Of a stretch of DNA of 64,000 bases, positions 23,801 to 36,825 are shown piece by piece; the stretch's first letter is position 1, and each line of letters starts with the position of its first letter. Below the pieces are notes generated by a model, which did no database searches, was not told the DNA's origin, and was given only the letters and a program-made list of their open reading frames with translations. The stretch is from Arenicola marina. Its lineage: Eukaryota > Annelida > Polychaeta > Arenicolidae. Location of the stretch: contig OZ025265.1 in the NCBI GenBank assembly GCA_964019135.1, forward strand, positions 27,255,143 through 27,319,142. Direction: 5' to 3'. Both the position numbers and the translations under genes were made by a program.

Positions 23801-24572
23801 ATCTGGAGGGACTCGGGGTTTGGAAGAGGATGTTTGTCACTGCTGTACCTAATGACAAGTTGTTACTGTAACAGGTGCCCCCGGCTGAGGTGGAGAGCCT
23901 ACTGCTGACCCACCCAGGGGTGAGGGACGTGGCGGTGATCGGGGTGCCTGACGAGATGGCGGGGGAGCTCCCTCGGGCCTTCGTCGTCCTCAAGGACGGA
24001 CAGAAAGTATCGGAGAGGGAAATAGCGGAATTCGTGGCAGGTGCGTTTACTAGGTGTCCCTCTGTTATACATTATACATTTCTGAATTGTTTCGAAGAAG
24101 GTTCCAAAACCATATATTGCGATCGTCATTTGTGTGAAAAACATTAAACAATGCTATGATAACAATCAATATCTAAGAGAGAAAGAATGAAATTTGTTGC
24201 TGGTTAATATCATCTGATAGAGTAAGTATATGTTCAAAGAATGCGTTGATTTAACAATACATAGCGATGGGGACGGGGTGGGTGGCCTTCAAAAGAACAA
24301 GTCATTACCGCGTGATCTATATCCGTAGCGGATGAAATGATACGCATATCGGCGCAAATATTGGCACTAAAAATCTTCCTAATGATTATCTGGTTTCCTA
24401 ATATTTATGCGGATTTGCAACTTTTTCTTTTGTCCCAGCCAACGCGGCGCCCCACAAACGCCTGCGCGGCGGAGTAGAACTCGTCACGGAAATACCGAAA
24501 AGCGCAAGCGGAAAGATCCTGCGACGTGTGCTGAGACAAAGGGTTAAAGACTCCCTGATCGCCAAGCTGTGA
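20809..24572 (+). pseudogene. 5'-truncated acyl-CoA synthetase, copy 3 (exons 5-11 only)
   Basis: Exon equivalents: 20809-20998, 21585-21744, 22074-22174, 22337-22481, 22855-22937, 23875-24040, 24439-24572. Exons 1-4 are absent, so there is no start codon and no ATP-binding P-loop. The donor of exon 5 has changed from AAG/gtatg to AAA/atatg and is dead. Exon 6 has a 12-base in-frame deletion removing VPPI. Intron 5 has gained about 330 AT-rich bases (around 21.20-21.53 kb). Exons 7-11 are otherwise intact, keep [23 protein letters not shown] and PKSASGK, and end AKL. Exon 5 and intron 5 are visibly more diverged from copy 1 than exons 7-11 and their introns. A C-terminal-only transcript is conceivable but would lack adenylation function. 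Confidence 0.82.
22451..22612 (+). repeat. 43-bp exon 8/intron 8 minisatellite, copy 3
   Basis: About 3.8 units, one fewer than copy 1, beginning inside exon 8 of copy 3 and continuing into its intron 8. Confidence 0.8.
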
Positions 24573-24938
24573 GGACCGTCGATCAGAATCTGCGACCTCC
24601 ACTGATGAACAGGGTTAAAATATTGTGACCTTCAAGCCGTGAGTGCCGACAATGAGATACTGCGACTTCTCCTAGGCCAGAGGGTTAAAACGACCATGAT
24701 GTTCAAGAAGTCAGTATCGCCGGCAAGAGTGCAAAATGTTCCATATACTGCGACTACCATCGACATCTCGCCACGGCGTCTACTGATCCAAAAGGTTAAA
24801 GCAACCCTGACATTCTTGCAGGCAGTGTGACTGTCACTGGCAAGAGACTGAGGCGCCTACTGAGACAAAGGTTTAAAGATATCATGACGCCTTGACAGCT
24901 GGTGTGGCTGGCAGGAGAGTGCGGCGCGAACGGTTGAA
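24573..24938 (+). repeat. Degenerate exon 11 end repeats after copy 3
   Basis: The array closely matches the one after copy 1 (9631-9995), with AGGGTTAAA landmarks and a few substitutions. Confidence 0.65.
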
Positions 24939-26265
24939 ATATTGTCACATCGGAACTGATATATGATTCAACCGTGAAACCATTGCATAATAACCAAAAC
25001 GTATCGTAACTTTAGAAAACATTGACCTTTTAAGTATATGCAGTTTGCAGTTTGGCTACAGAATTCAACTTGGCAAGGGTTTTATTAATAAAAAACACAC
25101 ACAACCAGAAACACATGAGTTATGTTGGCATAGATGTATAACCTGCAAACGGGGAAAAGAGTGATTGCGATGACGATGTGCCAGACAGGCATATTTTGAT
25201 AAATCGACATTCGACATTGACCCCCAAATTTCGACATTGGGGATCTGTAAAAAGCGACATCGACATAGATTCTGGAAAAAAAGCGACACGGTAGACCTAT
25301 TATGGTAAATGCATGTGTGGGAATGAGGGACCCCGACAAAGAGAAGAGAAACGGGAAAACAATCTCCCCACATAAACGAGCTGCAAAAGCTGTCTGTATT
25401 CCAAATACACTTCCAATTCCGCAATTAACAAGTAACATTTATATGAACAGCGTCGTATAACACAGCTACAGTGATCCTTATATTTATATTATCGCGACTA
25501 TAAATAGTTTATATTCTCTTTATATTCTCGGCTCCCACAAATCGTCAATACAATATCTTACATTTTGGTTTGAGGGCGTGATATCTTTTGTTGTCTCTCC
25601 AAAACAGCTTTAAACGGGTTAAATGGTTTAAACGTATTTATTTAACGAGGGTACTCGGAATAGTATACGCTAGAAACATGGGGCTTCCTATATAAATGAA
25701 AAGCAACTGGTTGGCATCTGTCCGTCTGCGAAATACGCTGGGCTAAGACGTGGGAAGGACGGGGGAAGGCTTGCGATGTTCCGACAATTCACTAAATCGC
25801 GAATGCATGGTGTTAGGCTTTTTACTGGCCCTTCAACAAGCTGCAGGTGTCTGCTATTTTCATTATGTGCCAGAGGCCACGAGGTGGACAATGATACGGC
25901 AGGGTTGCTACAAAGCGATTTTGAGACAATGCAATGCCTAACACCCCGCTAACTCGCGCTATCTTTAAAATAACCCTGGAGTTCGCGAAATACACACTGC
26001 ACGAGAACCATATTTCCTGGCCAAGGACACCTAGTACATATGTCGCAAAGGAATATCTGGTGTGATTGAAACGTCAAACTTTTGTTCCTGCGCCTTGTGT
26101 AAATAAATGTGATGACGCGGAATAGTAGTAGAGTTACATGATATTCATTACATGGTATTGATCCGATGAATCTCTCACGACACATCTATGACACCAATGT
26201 CATTAATTGACATGTAAATCCACTTCTTCCAGGTTTGTTTTCAGTATTAAAATGCGTTCGCATTT
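24939..26265. other. Convergent spacer between copies 3 and 4
   Basis: Near-identical duplicate of 9996-11322. No gene is recognised in it. Confidence 0.55.
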
Positions 26266-26495
26266 TTTATTAAGTATGTACTACAATGTCGCAGGGGTGA
26301 ATTAAGAACCGACATTACATTGTCTCAGAAGGTGTTGCAGAATCTGGTCGACGGTCACAGCTTGGCGATCAGGGAGTCTTTAACCCTATGTCTAAGCACA
26401 CGCCGCAGTATTTTACTGTCGGCACCCACTGCCAGAGCGTCACAATATGTTAACCCAGTTCCTCAGTGGCGGTCGCAGACTATGGTCGACGGTCC

Positions 26496-29400
26496 TCACA
26501 GCTTGGCGATCAGGGAGTCTTTAACCCTGTGTCTAAGCACACGTCGCAGGATCTTTCCGCTTGCGCTTTTCGGTATTTCCGTGACGAGTTCCACCCCGCC
26601 GCGCAGGCGTTTGTGGGGCGCCGCGTTGGCTGGTGGATAAAGAAAAGGAAATTACAGTTAATACGTGCAAAACAGCTTATGAAACGAGGTGACGATTTGT
26701 CTGATTTACTTTAGCGTATAAGGTAATTTATTATGACAAACCCACCCCAACTTTTTCTGCCAACCCGTTGCCTGCGATTCACGCGATCGAATAATGCAGA
26801 AACCATAATGTTTATTAAGACATTTATTCTCTATCGATGGTCATACTTACTTACCAGGTGATATATTTATCACGAATACCGCTTTTTTCTCCTGTGATAG
26901 AAATTTGCTATCACAATGCTGTATAATGCCTATTTAACGACGTGTAATGATCATGAGTGTAACAGTGTGATTTGGTAACCTGATTGTAATCAGTGAAACA
27001 TAAGCGATACATAGCTTGAGAATGCAAGCTGTGACCATGTTTTCTGTTTGTTGTGTACACACACCTACAGAACGCACCTGCCACGAATTCCGCTATTTCT
27101 CTCTCCGATACTTTCTGTCCGTCCTTGAGGACGACGAAGGCCCGAGGGAGCTCCCCCGCCATCTCGTCATGCACTCCAATCACCGCCACGTCCCTCACCC
27201 CCGGATGGGTCAGCAGTAGGCTCTCCACCTCAGCCGGGGGCACCTGTCAAAGTCACACCTTGTCACTAGGTAAATCTATTAGCAGCATTCTCTTCAAAAT
27301 CCGATGACCAGTTTATTTGTGGATGCTTCGAGTTTTTCTGGTTGTGTTTTGCTTGCAATCCAAATTATTACCTATCCCTTTTGGAATAATTGTGCCCTGA
27401 ATACAAGTATAAATGTAATAGACATGATGCATATTGCGACCTTTCTGGAAACTGCTTCCCCAAAGCCCCATTTCAATAGGGACGTTATCACTTACCTGGA
27501 AGCCTTTGTACTTAATCAGTTCCTTCAGTCTGTCCACGACATAGAAATATCCGTCGTCGTCATAATGTCCGATGTCGCCTGCAATGTAGACACTGCACAT
27601 TGAAGGAACACCAATAAGGGCGGTTTACATAATATTCAGCGTGTAATGTGTCATTAACCTAGCGTTGCTATGGGTTGAACTAGCAGCATTGATCTTTACT
27701 CACAGGCAAGAAATAGAAAGGGTGCAAACGAGATTTTGCAAATATGTACTCGGAGTGTCGTCGAAAACGTCTAATGTAGCAACGATCGGCGAATGTGGTC
27801 GGCTGTCCATTAACGTTTATTATATGATAAAATGTATCAAGTACTGGCTACGAATTGTGTTAGATTATGATAGATCGAGATATCCGAAGAGTTGCTACAA
27901 TATGTTGTCCAATTTAGACCAGGCAGGCAGAACCACATGGGTAACGCATGTGAAGAATTTATTATTTTGCAATGGATTTGGTGTGGTGTGGCTTCGCCAA
28001 AGTGTGGGAGATACTGAATTGAAAGCCAGACTGTCTGATATTGCAAAGCAAACTTGGATAGAAGAGTCTCAAGCTTTAACAAAGTTAGATACTTATTGTA
28101 AAATTCAATCATTATTAGAACCAGAAATGTGTTTGCATCAAGTTAACCACAGGCGACACAGGATAGCCCTTGCCAGGCTGCGTTGTAGTAATCATAGACT
28201 TGCTGTCGAGAGAGAGAGGGGTCAGAAGGAACGAAGCCAAAGATTTTGTTTATACTGTAAGAGTAAGGGAATCGATATATTGGAAGATGAATACCACTTT
28301 GTGATGACTGTTCACATTGACGGTACAGTCACCTCTCGCTGTCCACGGTGGGGGTACAGACCTGAGTGCAGTCACCACTCACTGTCCACGGTGGGGGTAC
28401 AGGCCTAAGTGCAGTCACCCCTCACTGTCCACGGTGAGGGTACAAAACTGAGTGCAGCCACCTCTCCCTGTCCACGATGGGGGTACATACCGGCGTGCAG
28501 CCATCCCGCCCTGTCCACGTTGGCTGTACAGACCTGATTGCAGCCACCCCTCCCTGTCCACGGTGGCTGTACAGACCTGAGTGCAGTCACTCCTCCCTGT
28601 CCATGATGGCTGTACAGACCTGAGTGCAGCCACCCCTCCCTGTCCACGATGGGGGTACATACCGGCGTGCAGCCATCCCGCCCTGTTCACGTTGGCTGTA
28701 CAGACCTGAGTGCAGCCACCCCTCCTTGTCCACGGTGTCTGTATATAACTGAGTGCAGTCACCCGTACCTTTCCACGGTGGGGATACAGACCTGAGTGCA
28801 GCCACCCCTCCCTGTCCCCGGTGGGGATACAAACCTGAGTGCAGCCACCCCTAACTGTCCACGGTGGGGATGCAGACCTGAGTGCAGCCGCCCCTCCCTG
28901 TCCACAGTGGCCGTACAGACCTGAGTGTAGCCACCCCTCCCTGTCCACGATGGTTGATGTGGCGTCCGGTCGCTTGTAGTAGCCTTTCATCACCTGAGGA
29001 CCTCGGATCCAGAGCTCTCCATCCTGGTTTGGACCCAGATCCCGACCGCTATCTGGGTCTACTATCTGGATAACAGATTATTTTCTGATACAAAACTCCC
29101 TGTCACATACATTTGATGATTTTAATCAATTCATTCTTCATTTCTGTTAATAAAATACCTCAACATCATTCGTGATTTCAATTTTCTCATTCTTGCAAAA
29201 TGATTAAATGTGTCACCTTTATTTCGGTGTTTGGAACTATCAGTCCCGAAGAGCCGTATTTCGCTGTGTAACGGGGACTACACAGGGCGGCGGGACTAGT
29301 CTCCGTCAATCCGTAATCTGAAAACAACATTTGCAACATTTTGTGAGATCAGCCTGGATTGGAGGATAATCCCCCAAAGTCTGGAGGTGCTTGCCTAGTT

Positions 29401-32400
29401 TCCTTCGTCTTTTCCAAAGCTGAAGCAGCGATTGGCTAGATATCAGGTGGGAATGAGACGATCTTAGACATCTTGCCCCAAATCCAGTTCATTCTAGTGT
29501 GATTTTCATGTAGATATCATGTAATCATATATTTATATTTAATAAAGGTGGGACCTGAGGTCTACTGCACAACTTAATTGGATCATGGTCAGATATAGAG
29601 GGCAAAGAACCGTCATCACGGGCCATTTATCGCTCACCTTGTCTGACGTCACGCAGTCCCAGACGTTCCCGGATGTCGCGAATAGTGTCGCCCCCTAGCG
29701 GGGCCGCGCCGCTGTTTAAGGTCTCGACGCTGCTTAAGTCGTATAGCGCCACCTGGGGGTCCTTGGCCAACATCAGGGCGATGGGCGGGACGATGAAGAG
29801 CCACGTGACCTGTATGTTGTATCTTGGAATTAACGATATTAGTCCAATAAGATTTCATTTCTCCTCAATGTGCGTCGATACATGTACTAATACGTTGGCA
29901 GATATTTTATTGCGTGGCATTTAATAAATGCATTCCATTCTATGTTCCCCTACCTTGTGATCTTGGATGGCTTTCAGAAAGGTCCTAAGCTCAAAACGAG
30001 GCAGAAGAAGGACGGCATCTCCAATATAGAGGGCGCTAAGTGTGATGGTGGCCAGGCCGTAGATGTGGAAGAGCGGTAACACTCCCATGACGACTCCCTG
30101 AGCTCCGCGCCTGCGCACCGGGGTCTTCAAGACATCTGTCTCCCTGATGAGGTGATTGGGAGGCAAGAACGATAAAATGTCCGAAACAATTGTGCCTCTA
30201 CAATAGGCGATTCGCATTTCACACTCTCCACTAAATACCTTTGCTACAGTGCACATGCCACGTGACAAAATAGCAGACCGACGCATCGATGAAACTACCA
30301 TCCATGCATATTCAATGTGGATTATATCTAATCTGCTACGATGTATACTGGTAGTCTATTAGACTGTATCATTAAAGGTCGTTATACTCAGTGTGACGCG
30401 ATGTGCAATGTCTCTATCGTAGCAACCACTTGAGATAAATATATCTGATTTTGTAACAATCTCATTGCATCACACGGGTTCACAATGTGCACAGTTTCAT
30501 GGGAATGTGAGCAAAAGTGGCGAATTCGAAATTCAAAAGATTCAAAATAAAAATTAAGGTGAAAATTCAAAACGCCGGAATGGATATATAATTATAGAAT
30601 GGTCACCTGAGCTGAAAGATGCAGGCGACCAGATTGGTGTGAGTCAACATAACCCCTTTGGCTTTTCCGGTAGTTCCCGAAGAATACGGTAACACAGCCA
30701 GGTCCTCTCCGGGGTCAATGGGTGCGGGGCTGACCTCTGTGACGTCATTACCATTGCTGCGCGCGCATAACTTCCTGAAGGACGTGCAACCCGCGGCGTC
30801 TCCAAAAACAAAGACCTCCTGAAAAAAGGGGATTAGAGTTACCACCAAATCAAGAGCTTTCTGCTCTTGCTAACAACCCATTTCCATTTAATACCAGGGT
30901 TATTCCCGGAATTAATGCAAATTATGGGTGGTGGAATGAGAACAGGATTATGAATATTATGTACCTGATGCTGTACCGACCGCTTAAATCCGACTATATC
31001 ATTCCCTTTCAGCATGGGCATATATCCTACTGTTCGTACCTCCACCCCACCACACATCTGGCTGGCTGCCGTCACCTTGGTAACCACATTATCGGCTGCC
31101 GTGAAGGCAAACTTGGGTTTACAATCCGACATCTGAGAGAGAATCTCATCTGTGCTTCGGAAAGAACAAAAATTACATGATGATAATAATTCTTAAGTCA
31201 GGTGCATGTCAAGGCATGTGTTAATTTGTTTATCTGTAGTTTACCTATGTCCTGCAAATTAATCATTAGGCCCAGTTCGCAACTAAATAGTCTATGTGCC
31301 TCCCGTTAAATTTAACAATCAGAATTATCCTTCATACGCGAACATTGAAAATGTATCTTATCGAATTTGAATACTTTTAGCATTTACTGTGTCACAATAT
31401 TTCCGTACCGGCATCGGAACTATTGAACTATCGGACACCGAAAATGGAATCTGCAACTTAAACAAGCCTCTAAAACCGTTCGTGATCCCAGACCCCGTTG
31501 AGCTCTGTCAACCGTAAGGTTATGGGGGGCAGTTATGTGAAGCCGAAGTTATGTAAGGAACGAGCTCTCTCTGCTGGCAGTGTCTAAATTTCGCTAAATT
31601 TTTAGGCGCCTTTTGTGTAGTGGCGACCCAGTTGCAGGCGGAGGATGTGAAGTGACAGAGGTTGGTGCCGCAAACACATAATTTTGTGGTCCAAGACTCG
31701 GAACCTTCATGTTATTGCAGGGTGAGCTGCTAAATCTGTATATTAATCACATGGCCTCACTCGCTGCCACGTGACAGGGAGCGCATTTCTCTTTAGTAAT
31801 GCCGTGGAGACTTGATTCCTAAGTTCAAACATGCTAGAACTCTTTCATTTAAAAAACAAAAATTCCTGTACACGTTAGTTGCGACGAAAACAAAATTTTG
31901 GACACAAGATTTCAAAATGTTTGTAGATTTTTACTGAGCTTTACCATCACCCCATCCTTTAAGTATGTCTCAAACTCTTCGCTCTGTAGTTTACCGACGG
32001 TGTAAGCCGGGTTGCATGTCGACATGATGCCTCCCAGATGTATGACGGCCAACAGAGCCACAGGAAACTCTAGACAGTTCTGTGTACAGATGAAGACGAA
32101 GTCGCCCTTCCGGAGCCCCCTCTGGCGGAGATTATGTGCAACCTGTATGACGTCACGGTGAAGGTCACGGAAGGTCATCCGTCGTCCTGTTATGCCATCA
32201 ATCTGAAATCAGCAGAAAAATTGGCTTTCGGCATCAGTTTTGTCAAAGTAATATATATATGGTGGAAAATTTGGGTAGGCCTATGGTTAAAGGAGTAATT
32301 CAGCTATATTTACGCATGCCTAACAACAGTAATTTATTTGAACATTAAACTGGTTAATCACAGCCAATCATAATCGAGCATCATGGAAGGACACTTCGTC

Positions 32401-33874
32401 ACGCGCTTCGACCTGTCCCATCTACTTGTCAGCATTATACAAAAAAATATGGCTTGGAGAGGCACAGCCTTCCTGTTTCGACATTTGCCGATACAAGCAG
32501 ATACATATGTATCTTATCGGCCAACGTTCTACAAACATGGTTAAACCGGATCGATGACTTCAACCATTGTAAAAAGATGCCTCCATAAACATTAACAGGC
32601 TGAACTGTGGATTAACAGGTCATGGGTTCGCACTTTGAATATAAACAATTTCAATGTAACCAGGGAATAGTGTATCACCAGGAATGGTGTATCCTCCACG
32701 GCATGCAGACCGGCTCTATAGTAAAACACACTCTGCCAGCAGATTTGAAAAAATATGGACATTCCGTTATCGTACGCTCACAATAGAAGGGTTAAACGGA
32801 AAAATAGTTCAAAATAACACCGGGGTCAAAGTTCAAAGCGCTTCACCTCGAGCGAACATGAAAACATGCTTCTAATTCATCAAAGTCTAATCAATTTGTA
32901 CGATACCGTACCAATAGCATTATAAATAATAAATAGTGGTGTATTTGATGCCAAAGTGCTAATATACATGTATCTTTGATTCGATTCGATTACATTCGTT
33001 TAAATTTGTGCGTATGAAAAATAATTCTTGTAGTTAAATTTGATGTGGGGCAGAGGGACTATAACTTAAGCGGAACGCCATCTGCCGGGAGATCGATCCC
33101 CACCTGGACACGTTCGATTTTGTCGCAGGTTGCTGAATCAAGTAGATGCACACTACTAATCCCCCAGAGGGCCTTTTTCGACACAGTGACACGACAATTT
33201 TTTAAATCGACCGCGCGACATTGGGGCTACTTTAAAATAAACATGCGACATAAGACTTAGCGACGCGCGACATGGACCTCTTCTTAGCATCGACATGCGA
33301 CATGGACCTCTTCATAACATCGACATGCGACATGGACCTCTTCTTAGCATCGACATGCGATATGGAACTCTTCTTAGCATCGACATACGATATAGACCCT
33401 TTCTTAACATCGACATGCGACATGGACCTCTTCTTAACATCGACATGCGACATGGACCTCTTCGTAGCATCGACATACGATATGGACCTCTTCTTAACAT
33501 CGACATGCGATATGGACCTCTTCTTAGCATCGACATGCGATATGGACCTCTTCTTAACATCGACATGCGATATGGACCTCTTCTTACCATCGACATACGA
33601 CATGGACCTCTTCTTAGCATCGGCATGCGATATGGACCTCTTCTTAGCATCGACATGCGACATGGACTTCTTAAAATTGACATGCAACATGGCTATTCCC
33701 CCGCTGGGGCTCTTCTACTTTGCCGTGTAGCCAGGTTGACTAGTACGCGCGGGTACCGTTTGTATTTCAACTGACCAGTGCCACCCGGTTTCCGTACTCC
33801 CTCAGTTTGGGCAGTAACACCTGAGTGACCGACAGGCTGGTGGGGAAGGCGACATCAGGCAGAAGGCTCTTCAT
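26496..33874 (-). CDS. 4CL/luciferase-like acyl-CoA synthetase, copy 4 (complete, AKL end)
   Basis: Exons on the complement: 33776-33874, 31995-32202, 31040-31149, 30607-30818, 29954-30143, 29638-29809, 29217-29317, 28921-29065, 27496-27578, 27078-27243, 26496-26629. All lengths equal those of copy 1 and the frame is open for 539 residues. The P-loop, FHIYG, SGD, hinge and PKSASGK motifs are present. The core motif reads DYGLTETSP (Asp for Gly, as in copies 2 and 6). It ends AKL, so peroxisomal import is expected. Substitutions unique to it include Ser for Pro in CTSFRKL and Ala in HIYGLAT. Intron 8 carries a truncated LINE and a greatly expanded 43-bp minisatellite; intron 1 carries about 13 units of the 30-bp repeat. 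It is one of two copies, with copy 1, that appear fully functional. Confidence 0.88.
27687..28306 (+). mobile_element. 5'-truncated LINE fragment in intron 8 of copy 4, 3' end deleted
   Basis: It begins after CATTGATCT (27687-27695). The open frame, roughly 27700-28306, matches the copy 6 LINE and resembles the region C-terminal to reverse transcriptase in non-LTR elements: [17 protein letters not shown], a CYxM/WL-rich middle, and a final CxxC...DEYHF zinc-like motif. Relative to copy 6 it has a 15-base in-frame deletion (loss of NSFIS), and its 3' end, tail and second target duplication are missing, with direct fusion to the minisatellite. It lies antisense to the host gene. Confidence 0.8.
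28323..28952 (-). repeat. Expanded 43-bp exon 8/intron 8 minisatellite, copy 4
   Basis: About fifteen units, the largest of the six arrays. Two or more unit types alternate (for example with GGGGGTACA or GGCTGTACA), suggesting internal block duplication. The right edge is the coding end of exon 8; the left edge abuts the broken LINE. Confidence 0.85.
33270..33675. repeat. 30-bp minisatellite in intron 1 of copy 4
   Basis: About 13.5 units of the GACATGGACCTCTTCTTA repeat, against six in copy 2. It produces artificial open frames of 120-159 codons on both strands. Confidence 0.85.
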
Positions 33875-33969
33875 GGTGTCCTGGTGCTGGTTTCAATGTC
33901 ACTGGAAACCAAATTTACAGAGAAACAATTGTTATTTAATTGAAATCACCGCGGATATTATTTACCACA

Positions 33970-36720
33970 GAGGTTAACGAAGCAGGAATAAATTCTACAC
34001 TTGACTGGATACCTGAGTTATTTTGTCAAAAAAATTTTTTTTTTTTTACATTTTCTCCATCCTGATATATCCGGATTTCATAATCTGCTTCACTTTACTC
34101 AAATTAACGGGAAGCGAATCCCCAGAGACACCGTTGAGCGGAGTCATGATACCACTACAATACGGATTCATGTTACAACTGAAATACGAAGTCTCAAGCA
34201 GAGACAGATGATACTCTCTATACGCCTCCCCACTTAACTATATTAGCTTTCAGAATCAATTTTATCAAAGCGACATATATTTTATGGAAATTATTAGTAG
34301 GCTAACTGTTGAAGAGGTAATTCAATAATATTTACGCATACCTTACAACAGTAATTGATCTAAACATGTCTACAAATGTCTGGCCGAGGCACAACCACCG
34401 TCCGGTTTCGATATTTGCCCATGCAAACAGATGAATGTGTATCTTATCGGCCCACGTTATCCAAATATGACTGAGGCTTGCCCTGCACCGCCCACCCCCC
34501 CCCCCCCACCCTTGCCCGAGCCACTGCTATATCTGTGGAAGCAGACATTAGATTAGATTAGACCGACATTAGCTCTGTATATATGAGAGTGCATCTCTAT
34601 AAACGATACACATCTGTCAAGTTCAATGTGTACATCATTATATTACAGTCAGCATGTGACTCAGCGAATCAACTGGTCAGGGGGTCGAACCCTATGGCAT
34701 CTGCTGATTTCCCCCATCCCCATTCTATTGTCCTGGGACGTATTGTGGCCAAATGTAACCTTCATGTGGCCAATAGCGACATGAAACACCAAAGTGCATT
34801 TATCTATGAATGTGACACACCTGTAAAAGTAAATATATATATAATATAGAGACAGCGTAAGAAGCAGATTTCTTCACGTTTAATGCATCATGATGACTAA
34901 CACACAGTAACAACGACCCGCACATCAACACGAAGATGTACTCACATCAGGCTATGAAGAGTGTGAGCTCGCAATTTATGTAATGATCAGAGTGAACCAA
35001 TATGCGACCAGATCATACACATAGTGGACGTCTCTAAGCCAGGTTACTGCTTTGAACACGAACTCGGGCCCCTGATATGGCTAACAATCTGCGTACTCTG
35101 GGCCCATGTACAACATTTTCGAGTCAACAAGCCCGAGGGCAACGTGCAATTGACAAAGTACTCTTGACTTCTTCAACCCGTCCATGCAGCCACAAGTATT
35201 GCTAAGTCACGAAGGAAACACTATATGGGGAGGCAGGGGTGGGGGTTGGGTAAGGCGGGAGCTGGGTGGGGGGGGGGGGGCGGATTCGGGCACAAACTCA
35301 TGGGCTCCATGGGCTTTTGAATTAAGGTGTTTTCTGTCGTAACATGCTAATTAGCGTCCGGCGTGCCTGGTGGGATATGGTGTCATGCCATACCTGTGGT
35401 TTATTACTAGTCTCTATCGGGACCCACATTTGACGAGAGAAAAACGTTTAGCTCATGTAGGAAACAGGGTTTGATCAATTTGGCCAATACACACTGTAGC
35501 TCAGACTTGCAACCTTCCATGTTAGAAATCACGAAATGAATTATTCAAGTAATTGGCAGGCGTGAGTGACAATATGAGAGCTTTGCTGGAACAATGGTTC
35601 GCCCTGGAACGACTAGATCGTTTGAGCATTATGCGCTTTTATCGTTTTGTGCATTTAAAGCCTAAGTGTAACCAGATAACTACCGATATGATATACACGC
35701 CTTCAGTTATATCGCTCACTTGTGAAAGGAGTAATGATAGGAAGACTACTGATAACTAACGCAGAAAGATCTTTTAAACTCTAAGCCCAAGTCGAGCCAG
35801 CGAGTAATGATAAAGTGGAAACACCTATTCATAATTATGAAACCAGGTTGGATATATGACACTTGAACGATTATAAGGGTTCTGGAAAACGAAGAAAACG
35901 GTCGAGAAAACGCAAAAACGTGCGAACCATCCCTTAGCAGTCAGTTCTAAGTTTGTACTTCATACAAAGGTCCTCATAGATTAGTGGATTGTCTGATGTA
36001 TATACATCTTTTCATGTGCAAGATTTCATTAAAAATGTAATACATGCAATACCGTACTGAGTGTCCAAGTATTCGTGAATACGTGAGTCCTGTAGCGAGT
36101 CACGAGGGTGAATACGTGCGTCCTGTAGCGAGTCACGAGGGTGAATACGTAAGTCTTGTAGCGAGTTACGAGGGTGAATACTGTGGTCCTGTAGCGAGAG
36201 TCACGAGGGTGAATACGTGAGTCCTGTAGCGAGTCACGAGAGTGAATACGTGAGTCCTGTAGCAAGTCACGAGGGTGAATACGGGAGTCCTGTAGCGAGT
36301 CACGAGGGTGAATACGTGACTCCTGTAGCGAGTCACGAGGTTCAATACGCAAGTCTTGTAGCGGGTTACGAGGGTGAATACTGTGGTCCTGTAGCCTCTA
36401 CTGTACAAACTTTCAATGTAGATCGCGATCAGATTAGGTTGGGCACCCGCCTTACCGTTACTTACCTAGATTACATAAGACACTGCCGATAAGATAAATA
36501 TCTGTTTGTTTACATTGATAAATGTAAACACAGCACAGTCGTACTTTAAGCAGACATATCCATGGCTTCACTGATAAGTGGAGGGCGTGAGGGAAGGGGG
36601 GGGGGGGGGTGGTGGTGCTAGGTCGACGACCAGGGCACATCAAGAAGTGCCTGGCGCTCACTCGCTCCTCCGGTTCGCAATGCTGGATTATGGTTAACCC
36701 TAATGATCTAATGGTAAATA
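33970..36720. other. Head-to-head spacer between copies 4 and 5
   Basis: Near-identical duplicate of 17960-20700, including the G-rich run at 35.26 kb and the 33-bp minisatellite. No gene recognised. Confidence 0.55.
36068..36404 (+). repeat. 33-bp minisatellite, second spacer
   Basis: About ten units, almost identical in order and variants to the array at 20057-20395. The whole array was therefore copied as part of the large tandem unit rather than expanding independently. Confidence 0.85.
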
Positions 36721-36825
36721 TCCAATTCCGTGCGCAAGTCAATACCATCACAAGAAGACAATACAATACCACATTGCACAACTGCAGAGGCATTGTATTT
36801 CTTATTATCTTTCCTCTTCGGCCAG

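Noticed and set aside
27665-28408. Host gene of 247 codons
   Set aside because: The sequence is bounded by a target-site repeat, is absent from the paralogous site in copy 2 and carries the C-terminal pattern of non-LTR retrotransposons.
28415-28993. 192-codon minus-strand frame with GWLHSGLY repeats
   Set aside because: Only its first part is exon 8; the rest is the 43-bp minisatellite read through the splice donor.
33232-33774. Open frames of 123-159 codons on both strands encoding [10 protein letters not shown]-type or [10 protein letters not shown]-type repeats
   Set aside because: They are artefacts of a 30-bp intronic minisatellite whose period is a multiple of three; all frames look open together, and the region is intron 1 of copy 4.
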